Assembly: GCF_963675165.1 (NCBI RefSeq)
Contig: NC_087380.1
Coordinates: 3,897,803-3,961,802, forward strand
Length of the DNA: 64,000 nucleotides
Reading direction: 5' to 3'
From: Halichondria panicea
Lineage: Eukaryota; Porifera; Demospongiae; Suberitida; Halichondriidae
The position numbers and the translations under genes were made by a program. The number at the start of each line of letters is the position of its first letter. Position 1 is the first letter of the stretch. The notes below the pieces were generated by a model. It searched no databases. It saw nothing but the letters and a program-made list of their open reading frames with translations, and had not been told where the DNA came from. This document shows, piece by piece, positions 24,804-37,569 of the stretch.

Positions 24804-25798
24804 CAAAGTGCCCTCAGTGGTTAACTGAACTCATCCAAAACTACATAATAATTATCCACCTATAATTATGTTAGAATATGTATTAGCCGCACTTTTATAT
24901 AATCTTATATCTTATTTAGGTTTCATAAGTACAGTGAGCATTATTATTTTATCATTCATACAAAGATTTATTGTTATAACTTGTGACTTGACTGTGCATG
25001 TGTTAAAGGTGATATAAATGGAGGAAACCTTCACAGTTCACACATTCCCTCTGAATAGTGCACTGCAAACTTTTACGTTTAGGTATTTCAAATAGTAATA
25101 ATTATGTATAATCATCATTTAGGATAGCTATAGTGCTAACAGTAGGGTTGGGTAATATACAGAGGGTAATAATAACAGTGCATGACCTGACATTTACTGC
25201 GCATGCGTGAATTATATACCGTATATGCTCGATCAGAGGCCGCTCTTGTATAAAGGCCGCACTCAAATAGTAGCCTTCCTTGCTAGCAAAATGAAACATT
25301 TAGTAGCCGCTCTCAAATAGTAGCCTCCCATAAGCCTCAGTGAACTTTGACTCTAGCATTTCTGCACCTGGCAGCCAAAAAAATTATTACTAGCAGCTAG
25401 CTACATGTACGTAGCTATGAGTAGCAGCTTGTTAGTGCTTCACAAAGACTTTCTCATGGCAGAGTTCAAGTTTATGCAGGTGAAAACAACTTTTGATGAC
25501 AAAACTAAATTATCTGGAGCTAATAAACGCCGCTCTTGAACAGTGGCCCCTCTTGAATTGTAGCCTCCTCTTCCAGCAAAATGAAACATTTAGTAGCCGC
25601 GGCTCCTGATCAAGCATATACGGTACTTGACAACCATAAGTTGGTAATGATCGACATAATTACGCTAGCTTAGGCGCTCTGGTTCAAAGGCTCAGAGTTG
25701 GGTTCAAAGTGATTTCAAGGTATGGCCGACCATGGTGTTAGGCGCTGCGCCTAGGCGGCGCTAGCATACTGATAGGCACAGCGAAGAGAATTTTAGAA
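24804..25798. other. RFX-CCDC171 intergenic spacer
   Basis: The spacer holds the RFX 3' flank, a roughly 0.4-kb MITE (25217-25625) and the presumed promoter and short 5' UTR of the CCDC171 gene. I see no other coding exon in it. Confidence 0.5.
25217..25625. mobile_element. MITE, 'taccgtatatgctcgatcag' family
   Basis: The termini taccgtatatgctcgatcag and ctgatcaagcatatacggta are inverted. The interior repeats gtagcc(g/t)c and tcaaatagtagcc words in both halves. A second copy, with part of its terminus changed, lies at 45727-46065 inside the Rab intron. It is non-coding and sits just upstream of CCDC171. Confidence 0.75.
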
Positions 25799-28700
25799 AT
25801 GGAAGAGGAAATGGAAGAGAAGTTTGTGGACAAAGGTATCTGCATCACAGGAACACAGTAGCTAATGTATGAATATTCTGTATCAGCTAGTTTCTATGAT
25901 ATGAATATCGGTAGTGAATAGTGCAGTGGTATTTTATCAAAACTGCTTATGTAGAGTGTTTTTCACATGGTGTAGATAATATGTTGAAGTTGCAGCAGCG
26001 AGTGGCTCAGCTTGAGAGCCAGTTAGCTGAGAGTATCAGACAACACAACCAGGAGGTGGGTGTCATAAACATAGTATGGTGTGACCAGCACTGTTATTAT
26101 AATTATATACAATTTTCAAATACTATGTTCCTAAACAAACTGCTACTCTGTTTAAATTGTGCTTGTTGCTAGAAATGTGTCTGTGTACTGTACTATAATT
26201 ATGATGTCTATAATTATAGCTAGAATCTAGCTATATAGCTAGCTTGTAGCAGAATGGGTAAGGTAATTTGGAAAGGGGTGGGGCTGACCATACGCCTCCA
26301 TTTATAGTAGAGCACCAACTGCCAATACGGTTGAAGAGATATAAACAACACATCTTGATTGTCCTGACAAGTTGTCCCAGCATAATACATAATACTTGTC
26401 CTAGCATAATATATTTTGTTCTGCCATCAGGTGATATTGGTCGGACACTAAATTACTCACGCAATTTCTTTAGTAAAAAAAATTAAGAGTTTAGAAAAGG
26501 TAAGGTAATGCTTGTTCATAAAATAGAAGCTTACCTAGTCGTCTTGTCACTCTGCTTCATATATATCTAGGCCTGCTTTTGCACATTGAACAAAGACACA
26601 TGATAGCCTCGATCCCAGGCCGAGTTTTCGCTTTTATAACGGTTAGGCGAACAACTAGGCCTGGTACTAGTTGTCTGCACATGCGTCAAATTTTCATTAT
26701 ATTTGTGGTCGGCAAAAATATTTAGAAATGAAAATGCACAGAGTGAGTACACAAAAGATGCACATAGGGAGCTGCTTCACAAAGGCCTGGGGAGTTGCCA
26801 GTTGTGCTGCAGCACGATTACAGTGACCCAGGGCAACTTCAGAATGATTGAATGCCTTCAAATTACGTTTCAAAAAGATTTAGCAGGCTGCTGGACTTCT
26901 CTGATTCTAGTCAACTCGTAACTCAGTTAAATTTTGCTTGAGAAAACGTAGATTCTCTTGATGCCTCTGAGCTACCCAGCAACGCCTGAACGAGCAGGTC
27001 ATACTCCAGTCCTGTAAGTATATGACAATATCAAAGACGGTTAAACCCTTACCTCAAACCGTCCAGTTTCGTCCGTCAGTATAGCCAAGAGGAGCACTGT
27101 TGGGATAGTTGGATATTAGCCATTGCTCCTGTACAGAGAAGTAGATATTCTAAATACGTGTAGATCTATATACATATTAAATTTCTCGTATTAAACAGGT
27201 TATAGTGTCATTGTCGACGAGCTGATGATGGCAGCACCAAGTTCTCTAGCTCACACTCTTCACTTGATCCACCATATTAATGATGAAACTATAGTCTACA
27301 TAGATCTTGCCAAACATGAACAAAACTTGATAGCATAGGGCCCACACAAAAATATCTAACCTTAACAAGCTTGACAAAGCTTTATACCTCTTCCCTTGTT
27401 GTTCAGTCTTCAGAATAATGTTTTCTAAGCTTTAGAGAAGAGAGAAGCTTCAGCTAAGAGCCATTCCACTATCCACCAATAATGATAAACGGGAACTGAC
27501 TTCTAGTACACGATAGTACACGAATATAAATGTCACAAAAGTGAACGAGAATATACTATTAGCCAGAATTGGGCTAATTGGTTGACGCATGCGCAGGCAA
27601 CTAGTACCAGGCCTAGTTGTTCGCCTAACCGTTATAAAAGCGAAAACTCGACCTGGGATCGAGGCTAAGACACATGACTGATATGAGATCATTATTTTAG
27701 TGCGTATACACATTATCTATGACCTTTGGCGTTCAATCTTTGCATGCCAGGACATTATGACCGAGACAGTAGTTAAATGGCCGGTCAAAATAGTAAATTG
27801 ACCGATGACCGAATGTTATTTATACCTCTGGGTTGTACCTCTCATTCCTCCAGTGAATGTGATGGGCGTGGTTTGATTTGGTAGACTGATAGCAAGAGCA
27901 CATAATGTGCTCTACTGATAGTCATACTTTTGGATATGTTGTAGCTTATTCATTCACCAACACAATGATATCAGCAGATTTTCTTAGAAACGTTCCAATC
28001 ATAAGATATTTACGTTTAGGTACAACTACTCACACATTTTTGGTATTCTATTCGATGCACTGTAGTACAAGGGCCGGCAGTGTGGTCCTACCTATTAGCT
28101 TGTAGTCTATCACAAAGGGCAGCAATTGACAGCAAATGGACTTGCCATACCATGTTGAAAACCAGACAAAAACATTTCTTCCTTCTGACAGAAGCTTGAG
28201 AGCCTGGACCTGTTATGCAATGAGAGTGAGGCCTTCTTGCTTCAGCAAAACAACTTAAACTTGTCATAGCTAGCTAGCTAGATAAACTATGGCTAGATTT
28301 TAGTCACTTGAGAGCACACGCAGAGCTAAATTACAGTATTAAACTTATACGGGGAAATATGACAGGAAACATAATGTGAAGAATGTCTGCTTTTGTTTCC
28401 GGTTCCTAACCACGCCCAGATACAATCAATACCAAGTCGTATTTTTCTATTAAGGCGTGGGAACAAGGCTACTACAACACATGCATGCATGCCCCCTCCA
28501 GGCTGGAGACCTACAAAACGCTGTGGTGAGGATAGGCTCCAAACTGGAGCAAGGGGAGGCACAGAGACATAGCCTGGAGTATCAGCTCACACTATCACAG
28601 AAAGATGGTCGTCAACATATTGACTTACTTGAACAGAGAGAGAAGGAATGGAATACGTTGAAGCAGTCGTTTCAAGGTTGGCTCATCACTAACCAAGTAT

Positions 28701-31700
28701 AGTATTATACCCAAAAAATGTTTTGTCGTAAAGGCACATGATATATTTGGCTGTAATTTACAAGAGCATCACTGTGCATTTAAAGTGCAATGTGTTCAAA
28801 CCTGTTCGTGTAACATTGAAACAATCCCCCTTCCCCCAGAGCGTGTCTCCCAGCTGACGACTCAGTGCCAGGGCTGGAGGAGCACTCTGGACACAGTGCA
28901 GCAAGCCAGGGCCAAGGAGAGGGCAGAGCAGCAGCAGCAACTCACCATACAGGTAAGGACCAGTAGTTGCTTGTATTGTAGTGGTGTAGAATGGCAGTAG
29001 AATCGAGTAGAATAGCAGAGTATGTGCACACAGGCGTGTACCCTTGTTGAAGGAGTACCGTCCGTATAGCAGATTTCGAGGGTATAAACTTTCGTGGAAA
29101 GACAGTTAGAAAGGTTTTCACGTATTTAATTTGCAGCATTATATTAAATTTATGGGTATAAATGTTCAAGATACATACACCCTCCCTCGAAATATACCCA
29201 TTTGACATGGTGAAGTAGTCATTTCATGCCATAAAACGTCTGGTGAACGGAATGAGAGTATTATGGTTGTTTTAGTTAATGTTGGGATCGTATTGATTGC
29301 ATCAACACTCAACACAGAAAAGTGAACTTTTGCAACAGACTACCCTCTACCGAAAGTTGGAATTGGTGCACCAACAACAAGCCCTGGACAACACATCATT
29401 GACAGAGTAATTACCTCTTTAACTAAATTTCACGCTGTGTTTATTCTAATGTAATCCCCAGGTCTGTCTCTGCACTGGAGAGCAAACTTGACAGTGTAGA
29501 AGGAGATTTGTCAGACAAGAGTGAGTGTGTGGTAAGTCTCACTCGGGAGCTAGAGGAAGCCAAACAAGAAGGAAATAGCTTTAGAATGCACTGGAAGGTC
29601 AGTCTGAACTTATCACACTCTGCTAATGGAGTTGCAATAAGAAGAGTACAAGACGTAATGTAATGTCTTTCGTTGTGCAAGACCACACCTAAATGCTTGC
29701 TTTAGATGTATATGTACATGCTCTAACAACTTACTAGGTGTTGATGGATGGCTTATGCTTCACGTAACTCTGCACACAGTTAGCACACAAGCAGTTGTAA
29801 ATTGTACAGCGCCCCCATGTTAATAGTGGACAAAGTTACATGGATATTGTCTGTCATGCAGGCTGCTGATGAGAGGGCCAGTAGTCTGAAGGGCCGGATG
29901 GAGTCATTACAATCTGAGCTGAGGACAGCTCAGTCTGGCTTAAAGGCCGGGTCTCATAGAACCAGAGAGTTGGAGACACTTCTGGGAGAGCAACACTCAG
30001 CACACGATCAGGTACGGGCATCTGATTCACAACAATTAATGGTACCGTACATGTAAATAAAATATATAGCTAGTCGAGTCAGTTAAAATTCTCAGTTTTG
30101 ACATTGATAATATTCATGTGTCTCAACTCCCTACTCAGGTAGTGTGTTCCTTGGAGGAGACTAGAGCATCTGTCAGTACACTTCAGGCCTCCCTCAAGAA
30201 AGAGAAGGACAAATCAGCCACAATCAATGACCAGCTACACAAGTGAGCACTCTACAGTACATTGCTTAGTACTGTTTGGTATTCTCTTCGTACGTATATA
30301 CCGTATAGCGGGAAAATTTCGCGGGTGCAAATTTTCGCTATTTGGCTCCAGAGCCCTCAGCAGAAATGTTCTTGGGTTCTAATATTCTCGTTTTAATGCC
30401 AGGAAACCACACCCACCAATAGCTTTGCATGTGAAATACCGGTGCGTGGAAGTTTTAATTTTCATATTAACTACTCTGCTCTCGAAAAAACGCAAAATTT
30501 TGCACCCCACGAAAATTTCCCGCTATACGGTACATGTAAGCGTCCTGTGCAGGTTTTGTACCACAAAAATATTTTTTATGTTAGTACGCACAAGTTCTCT
30601 GAGGCTGAGTCACTACTGTTCAATTACTAAGTCTCGACTCACATAATTATTATTAGCACGCACGCACACGCACACACGCACACACACACACACACACACA
30701 CGTGTACACATTAATTTTCGTACATGTTTATACTGTGCTACACTTGTAGGAAGGAGAGTGAGTGTGAGTCACTGAGACAACAAAAGAGAGAGAAGCAATC
30801 GCTCATCTCAGAGCTCTCACACCAACTACAGCTGCACAAGAGTAACCTTCAGACACTCAAGGAGGAGCTAAACACGGTATGTGGATACATGTACCTCCTA
30901 TTCCAACTTAACCGTACAGGGTCCAGTGAGAAATTAAGTGTGCTGTAATTGTCTTTGTACAACAGCAGTACATATTACTTATTTTTTGATCGTGATGTGC
31001 ATACGTGTGTTCTTCCCCTACCCCTCAGACCAAGCAGAGACAGTCGCTCTTGGAAGAGTCCCACAATGCCTCCATCCAGGACGTGGACTCTCTCCTCAAC
31101 TCATTCACAGCCAAACACCTGCCTCTAACAAGTGAGTTCGCGTGTATGAGATACACTGTATAGTGGGTGTCATTGTACAGTACACATGGATTTTAGATTA
31201 TAGGTATAATCCATATGCACTGTATTATGAATAATTATGTATAATTATTACATGTTGTCGCTAGCTATCTTCGAGGGAATACAAGTGGAGTGTTGAGCAT
31301 CCAATTCTAATTATACAGGTAGCCCTCAGAAAGCTTTAGTTATACATTTCAATCTGATCAACTGTAGCTGGCCAAACCGTACTGCTCTGTCACTTTTTGT
31401 AGTACGTAGTTTAACATGGTTAGGCTGTTCACAATAAATTTATCGTAATAATTATGTAGGTCACAGTACAGCTCCACCCACTACTGATGTTTCCCAACTA
31501 CCCGATAAAGCCCGGCGATTTTTGAAGGGTGTATTGTCCCACTTGGTCAAGGTTGAGTCTAACGTCAACCAGTTGTCTTCTGATCTCCAGGCTGAAAGAT
31601 GTAAGGTGCAGGAGATGAGCAAGGAGTGTGCCAGCTATCGTGATGTGGTTACAGCCAGGACAACGGTAAATGCAGTGAGTGAGAGCTTCATGTTTGTCAT

Positions 31701-34700
31701 TTCGATACGTGTATGTAGCATTGTATATAATTATACCAAAAACACTGTCGAAGTGTTACAACTTTTTAGCAGTATACTACAGAAACAAATAGGCTTAGGT
31801 ACGGTGTAGTAATTTTTCTCTTACATGTACATGTACGTATATTGGTTGTGTTACATAGTAAGCGTAGTAGTAATATAATTGTGCAGGTCTTAACTCTTGC
31901 ATAACAAAATATTCTCACTTCTTGCATGCATACATTATATTACATTCTTATTGTGCTAAGTACTGTGAACTCTACCCCCCCCCCCACACACGTACACACA
32001 GGAGGCAGAGCATAGACTGGGTGCCAACAGTAAGGAAATATCTCGTCTCACCACTGAACTATCTCACACCAAGACAGTTAACACCTCACTGACATCACGA
32101 CTAGAACAGCTAGTCCAACTCAAACAGCAAGTACACTCTGAGTACACCTCCACACTCAACGAGCTGAAAACTCTCCGAAAGACACACGCTGATGCTGTTA
32201 CCAATCATTGCAAGTATCTACACACACTCCTCTCATCCCTCAATGCTTCAAAGACCAAAAACAGTTCATCCAGTGAATGTGGATCCGATTCTGAATTGAT
32301 TAGCTTGGGCTCAGATCAAAACAAGTGGGAAAGACTGGCTGGCTCTGTGACTACTGCAATTGTAGCTCTGGCAGATGCCCTCAAGCGGACCAAGAAGGAA
32401 GCTAAACACCTTCAAGCCACCAATACCAGTCTAGTGGCCACACTACAGTCAACTGATGATATGTACAAGGAGAGCATGGGGAAGATGACCTCAAATATGG
32501 AGTCACAAGAGAGACATTGGGCAGAGAGGACTAATGAACTAAAAATTCTATACGATACCAAGTTGATTGAGAGCAAAGAAAGGTGTTTGGAAACTGAACA
32601 GCAAATTGTTGGGCTAAAGCAAGAAATTGAAACTTCTTCAAGTGAAAGGAATCACTACAAGACGATGCTGGATCAGGCCAAACAGAGAATCGAAGAAATT
32701 AACAATTTACTACAAGAAAAAACATTAAGGCTATCGACATTGAATCAAAAACTCGAAGAGTGCTTAAACAAAGAGAAGGAATTTTCACTTAAAAATCAAC
32801 AACTTGAGGAACAGCTCAGCCAAGTACAAGAAGTTCACAGAGGCTACAAGAACGATCGAGCTTGTCTGCTTGCCTGTAATTGTCTCCTAGCTGGCTCATT
32901 GTTCCCAACCTTGGCACGAGTACAAGAGCTAACGAAGCAAAAAAAAGTTCTACTGAGACAGCTAGCCTTGTGTGAGAAGCTTCAACAGCAAGTGATTGGA
33001 ATCGTACGCTCCATTCAGAGTGATATAGGAGAGCCTCAAAGTCAGAGCGTCCTGGAGAATTCACAATGCTCAATAATTGGCAACTCAAAATCACCCACTA
33101 CTCCATTACTAAGGTTCAGAAAGGTCTCGATAGTCATACTCGCAGTAAATCGTCTCAAAAAAATGGATAAACAAACAGCCTGCCTTTTTTCCATTAATCT
33201 TTCCTCTATTTGTAATCATCACATTACTGTACAATTGGGACAACGATTGAGCAAACATTCACACCCTCCTCAGCAACATCAAGCTACAGACATTGCCAGC
33301 TGGCTCAGGAGCGAACGAGTTTTATCTGATGTGAGAGACTGTTTTTCTGATCTACAGTCCACGTTAGACTCGATAACCTCCAAACAAAGCAGCTCGTATA
33401 ACCAGTCTCCAATCAGACAGCGACCGTCTAGCAATCAAAAATTAGAATGCCAAAGAGTTATCATTAATCCAACTAAAAACTGTTTCGTGCAGATATTGGA
33501 AAAGATGAGCTGTCGTTTCCATAGCGATTGTGGGAGTCTAACAAGTGATTCATTGTGCTACCGTCTCGGTCGAGGGTTAGAGAGAGCTCTACACAGCGTG
33601 TCTGGTCAGGGCTATTGCAACTCTACTGAGGTATTACGTGTATGTACAATGTAATAATATTAAAGTAAATTCCTGTAGTTTCCCTTATAAATGTGTGTAA
33701 GACGTGTGCATTTGAGGTCACATGCTAGCCTTGATTCCAGGCCTTGTGAAGGAGGCTAGTCACATATATGTATGCCGATGTAAAATAATGTTCCATGCAT
33801 TTTTTCTGTACACATAAGGGATCTGCCCATACCGTACCCTCGCGATAATACACCCATCATTTCTGTTAACACTTCAGGCATAGAGGGGACTAGCGCTGGC
33901 GTATTTTCGCGCGAACGGTGAGGTTTTACTCAAATATACGCCCACTAAATAATACCTGCAGCCTCGTCTCAATATTTTTCGCTGATAGCATGCAGTTACC
34001 ATACAAATGCATGAACATGTAAAGCCATAGAAAAGTGTTGCTGAACATACTAGGGGGAACAAATTATTTTGTTGCTCATGATGTAGCGGATCAGCAAGTT
34101 GTAAGTCATAATTATTCCTAGAGCGCTATCACTACTACATTCTGGTACTTTCTATAAATTTACAGAAGGAATAGCAAACCAAGGCAAGGTACATGTAACC
34201 TTGAGTCTGTCTACTACATGTAACTAGCTACTGTGACACTAAACTGTTTCTTCACTATGCTCCAACTCTTCATTCTGGGTGGGCATATTATCGAGTCAAA
34301 GTACCCTGGTGCAGGAACTTTGTAACAAAAGAGGGGATGGGCGTATATTGAACACGTGGGCGTATTATTGCGAGGGTATGGTACTGGTCGGGATGGTCGG
34401 CTAACCACATCTTAAGCCTAGTTTACCATAATTATGAAAAGGCAAACTTGTGTGACTGAGGATTAACTACTTCGAAAATATCCCTGCACATAATTATTTG
34501 TCAGGGTGTCATAGGATTTTGTAGTGGAGGGAGGAAATAAAGGCACGCGCAGGGTCATGCAAATAATTTTTTTGGGTGCCATGTTAGTATACAACATACC
34601 GACCCAAGGTGCATTCTGGTTTTGAGGTTGCCTAAGCGTTCTCATTATACAACTAGTACCTGAATAACTTTAGGGGGGATATCCCCCTTCCCCCTGTATG

Positions 34701-35535
34701 ACACCCCCTGCTTGTATACATGCGTGTAACTATTGTGTTTATCCTGTATACATGTATATTCTTAGACTACCACATTCCCTCTACAGTTGTGTGAGTCTCT
34801 CCACACCCAATTGACCAGTCTTATTGGTCGCCTTCACGAGGGTGAGATGAAACGTCACACCCTCTATCTCACTCTGGATCAACACAAGACAGAAATTACC
34901 CGTCTCTCTAGTGCCTGTCAAGATGCACTGGGTCTGGAGTCACAAGTGGAACAACTGAGAAAGGACCTGGCTGGAATGGTCACTCACGAGTGCTACCTAA
35001 ACGTGTGTGGTGATCTGGAAGCGGCATTGAAGAGAGAGCATGAGTTTAAGTTGTCGCTAACTCAGCATGGCGTGGCTGTGAGACAGTTGCAGACTAGGTT
35101 AAAACAAGAGGGACACTCCACTCAGACCAAGAGTGCCGCTCTCTGTGTTCTCGAGAAAGTGAGTTTGTCTTTTACAGTATAATTAAGTACACAAAGGGCT
35201 CTGTAAGAGAAATGCTCATAGCAAGAGTACTAAACACGTTGATATTGTACAGTATATGCAAAACATTTCATACGTGTAGATGTCACGATACTTATGACAT
35301 GTACATTAATAACACAAACATACTCACACAGGAGCTCAACAAACTTCGTGTGAACCTTGAGCACAAAGAAGAGCACCTAGCTGACACGAGGAAGCACTTA
35401 GAGCTGGCTAACAAGGAGAGATTGTCACAGGCCCAGCAGTTAGGGGAGCTTCAATCTGTACTAACCACATGTAAACGTCAAATCGGTCTGGCCCATGCTG
35501 CAGTCACTGCTGAGTCTGCAAGTACAGAAGATTAA
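25799..35535 (+). CDS. CCDC171: CCDC171-like long coiled-coil protein
   Basis: Exons: 25799-25835, 25976-26055, 28502-28676, 28840-28952, 29318-29406, 29462-29597, 29862-30011, 30139-30242, 30750-30876, 31029-31131, 31460-31665, 32002-33630, 34787-35158 and 35332-35535. Phases match and give 1174 codons plus stop. The protein is heptad-rich and soluble, with no signal or membrane segment. It matches vertebrate CCDC171 in several places. One is KLEQGEAQRHSLEYQL near the N-terminus. Others are SLLNSFTAKHLPL, then in the big exon LACNCLLAGSLFPTLARV and RKVSIVILAVNRLKKMDKQT followed by DIASWLRSERVLSD. Human CCDC171 is a little longer. Its molecular role is poorly defined; coiled-coil scaffolding is inference. 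The 1.6-kb exon contrasts with neighbours of about 0.1-0.2 kb. A possible extra exon at 28192 lacks a phase-compatible donor and is left out. Confidence 0.88.
26604..27666. mobile_element. Mutator-like (MULE) non-autonomous element with 11-bp target duplication
   Basis: Terminal inverted repeats of about 100 bp start tagcctcgatcccaggccga and end tcgacctgggatcgaggct. They share aagcgaaaac(t)cg, ataacggttaggcgaacaac and taggcctggtactag in inverted order. The direct repeat aagacacatga flanks both sides (26593-26603 and 27667-27677). Long TIRs with a target duplication of about 9-11 bp are characteristic of MULEs. The 0.8-kb core shows no transposase. It lies in CCDC171 intron 2. Short relatives with the agcctcgatcccaggcc end are at about 33730 and 57842. 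Confidence 0.8.
29060..29205. mobile_element. Degenerate MITE of the 'ccgtatagc' family
   Basis: The left terminus tccgtatagcagatttcgag and the subterminal ggtataaactttcg face an inverted but damaged right end (cctcgaaatatacccattt). It is the most diverged copy of this family in the window and lies in a CCDC171 intron. Confidence 0.55.
30299..30532. mobile_element. MITE, 'taccgtatagcggg' family
   Basis: The ends taccgtatagcgggaaaatt and aaatttcccgctatacggta are near-perfect inverted repeats. The body is closely similar to the 1019-1261 copy, including ccacacccaccaatag and gtgcgtgg. The two copies therefore belong to the same subfamily. It lies in the intron between CCDC171 exons ending 30242 and starting 30750. 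Confidence 0.8.
30656..30705. repeat. (CA)n microsatellite
   Basis: A run of cacgcacgcacacgc shading into pure (ca)n lies about 45 bases before the splice acceptor of the 30750 exon. Confidence 0.8.
33830..34383. mobile_element. TIR element of about 0.55 kb
   Basis: The left end taccgtaccctcgcgataat and the right end attattgcgagggtatggta are inverted. The phrases ggcgtatttt and ggcgtatatt recur symmetrically inside. It is non-coding and lies in the CCDC171 intron between 33630 and 34787. Confidence 0.65.
34502..34706. mobile_element. Short TIR element
   Basis: The left end cagggtgtcataggattttg faces a right end ctgtatgacaccccctg, with purine- and pyrimidine-rich subtermini. It resembles the element nested at 35961-36182, whose ends carry gtttcatacaggattttt and tccttgtatgaaaccctg. 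It is non-coding. Confidence 0.5.
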
Positions 35536-35814
35536 TAGTTGAAAAAAGTGAGAAATTATAAACTTGTACAGGTCTGACTGAAACGATAGTCACTGTGTTT
35601 TTTAGATAAAAATAATGTTCATGTGAAGTGCCTATAATAATTTTTTTTTATAGCTACATGTAATTCATTGTTTCATCCACGCATTAATTTTTGAGAGAAG
35701 GAGGCGACAATTTAGAATACGAAAACAAAATGGGGTCGAGCTGTTTGATAGTACTTTTTCACATCTTGTTCGGGGAAAAGCCCCCTTGATGTGTGAAAAA
35801 TAACCCTGCCCCTA

Positions 35815-36299
35815 TACAGTAGTCTAATCGATTAGAGGCAAGCTGGATAACAGAATATTCCGGATAATCGAATCGATAAACCACACCTTGATCCACCCAC
35901 TTTAAACAGCTGTGCAAATTTAGTGCATGTGGTTGTCTGCACATGCACAGAAGACAGCAGGGTTTCATACAGGATTTTTAGCTTGAAGGGAGAAACATTG
36001 AATTGAGGGAGTCCGGGGGAGGAAAAAATGTTGAGGAATGATTATCTGAGTGCAATTTGGGTCTTCAAACCATTAAATTTTACTAGTCTCAGTGTAGACA
36101 TTAATTTTTTAGGAGCGAATCATCAATTTTGTTCTGGCAGCATTTATTTCTAGGGGGCACCCTCTCCTTGTATGAAACCCTGAACAAGCATGTTTCCATG
36201 GTAACGCTGTTAATTGCGCATGTGGATTAAGTGTCATGCCCATTTTCTGATTATTAGTTGAATTTGACCCTGTATATTTTTTAAGCTGGTTCTACTGTA
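35815..36299. mobile_element. Pogo-like MITE carrying a second nested element
   Basis: The outer ends are tacagtagtctaatcgatta and ggttctactgta. The inner word ccggataatcgaatcgataa is shared with the copy at 54249-54472, as are cacgccttgatccacccact-type sequence and the tgtctgc...cagaagac stretch. At about 35961-36182 a different element with inverted ends gtttcatacagga and tccttgtatgaaac interrupts it. The outer family is therefore older than the inner insertion. Confidence 0.6.
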
Positions 36300-37569
36300 C
36301 CTACCACCATAATTATAGCGGATAATTTGTAAATGTTTGTATAAACTACCCATAATTATTTGTACAGCTCAGGATAGTGACGTTGAACCTATTGCAATAG
36401 AATAACTTCGTAGTTTTATTTTTGTTGATGCTCTACAATACAAAATATACAAAATTAACCTGCTATTAATGTGGATTATTATTAATTATAATTATGGGCA
36501 TGCAAAAAATTCATTAAAATTTTATCGATCATGTATATTCGTGAAATTGACTGCTCATAATATATTCAGTATAAATATGGGAGCAACTGGCAAGGCTATA
36601 TTAATTGCACGAGACTTGGCCGAGTGCTATTAGCCTTGCCAGTGCTTGTTATGAAATTAAATCCCTTATTGCACGAGTAACTATACTATTGATTTCTAAT
36701 CGTGTGTGATGATGAAGTTCTCTGCAGTTTTTAATAACATTTTCGGCCGCGCCATTATTTAATACGTTGTCATTGACAGCGTGCAATTACTGGACCAGAT
36801 GTGATGCAGGATTAATTACTGTACACTCTCTGTCACTAATAGTACATCATACGATTATTATTAGGGTCATTATAATACATCCGATTATTATTATTATTAT
36901 TTCTGCCCTTACAGGTGTATTCTACACAGTTATTATTATACTGAGGTGAGATGGACACACCAAATTCAACTGTGATAGACTGTATGATTGTTATGTTTGT
37001 GGGATATTATATCATGTGTTTTTGTGTTTCTAAGAATCTCTTTTGTTTATCAATGGTTGTTACTCACTCCGTCCGGTAAAGATCATTAATATAGTTGGTT
37101 GGTTTTATGATAATTATAGTGAACATGCAGTACATGTACTTAAATGTTGTTGGCATTTTGTCCATGTCAACATCCAGGGCTAGCACTTCAGTGCTGTTTT
37201 TAACTATAGATTCTAGTTGTTAGTATATAATTTTGATTATGCAGGCCAGGCGTGCATGCATTATAATTATTGAAAACTTTGCAAAGAAGAGTCACAGTGC
37301 ATTTTAAAACATAAAATCAATACACAACTATAGCTAAAAAAAGCAGTCAATCAACCTCTTGACGCAAAAACAATCATTTGTCCATTCACCAAGGTTATTC
37401 CAGGCTGGGACACTAATGCAGTTCTGGCGTGAGCTCAATTGCTACTATGGTTATTCCATTTCACAGAGCATGCCACAATTGTACTGAATGAGATTGTACG
37501 ATGGAGATATTTTTTCGATCGCGAGTTTGTGAGATGATTCTATATAGCTTGTGAAGGGATATTCAGCGA

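Noticed and set aside
28192-28260. Possible extra CCDC171 exon (acceptor ccttctgacag)
   Set aside because: No in-phase GT donor exists before its stop codon. The exon chain closes without it, so I left it out, although a minor isoform is possible.
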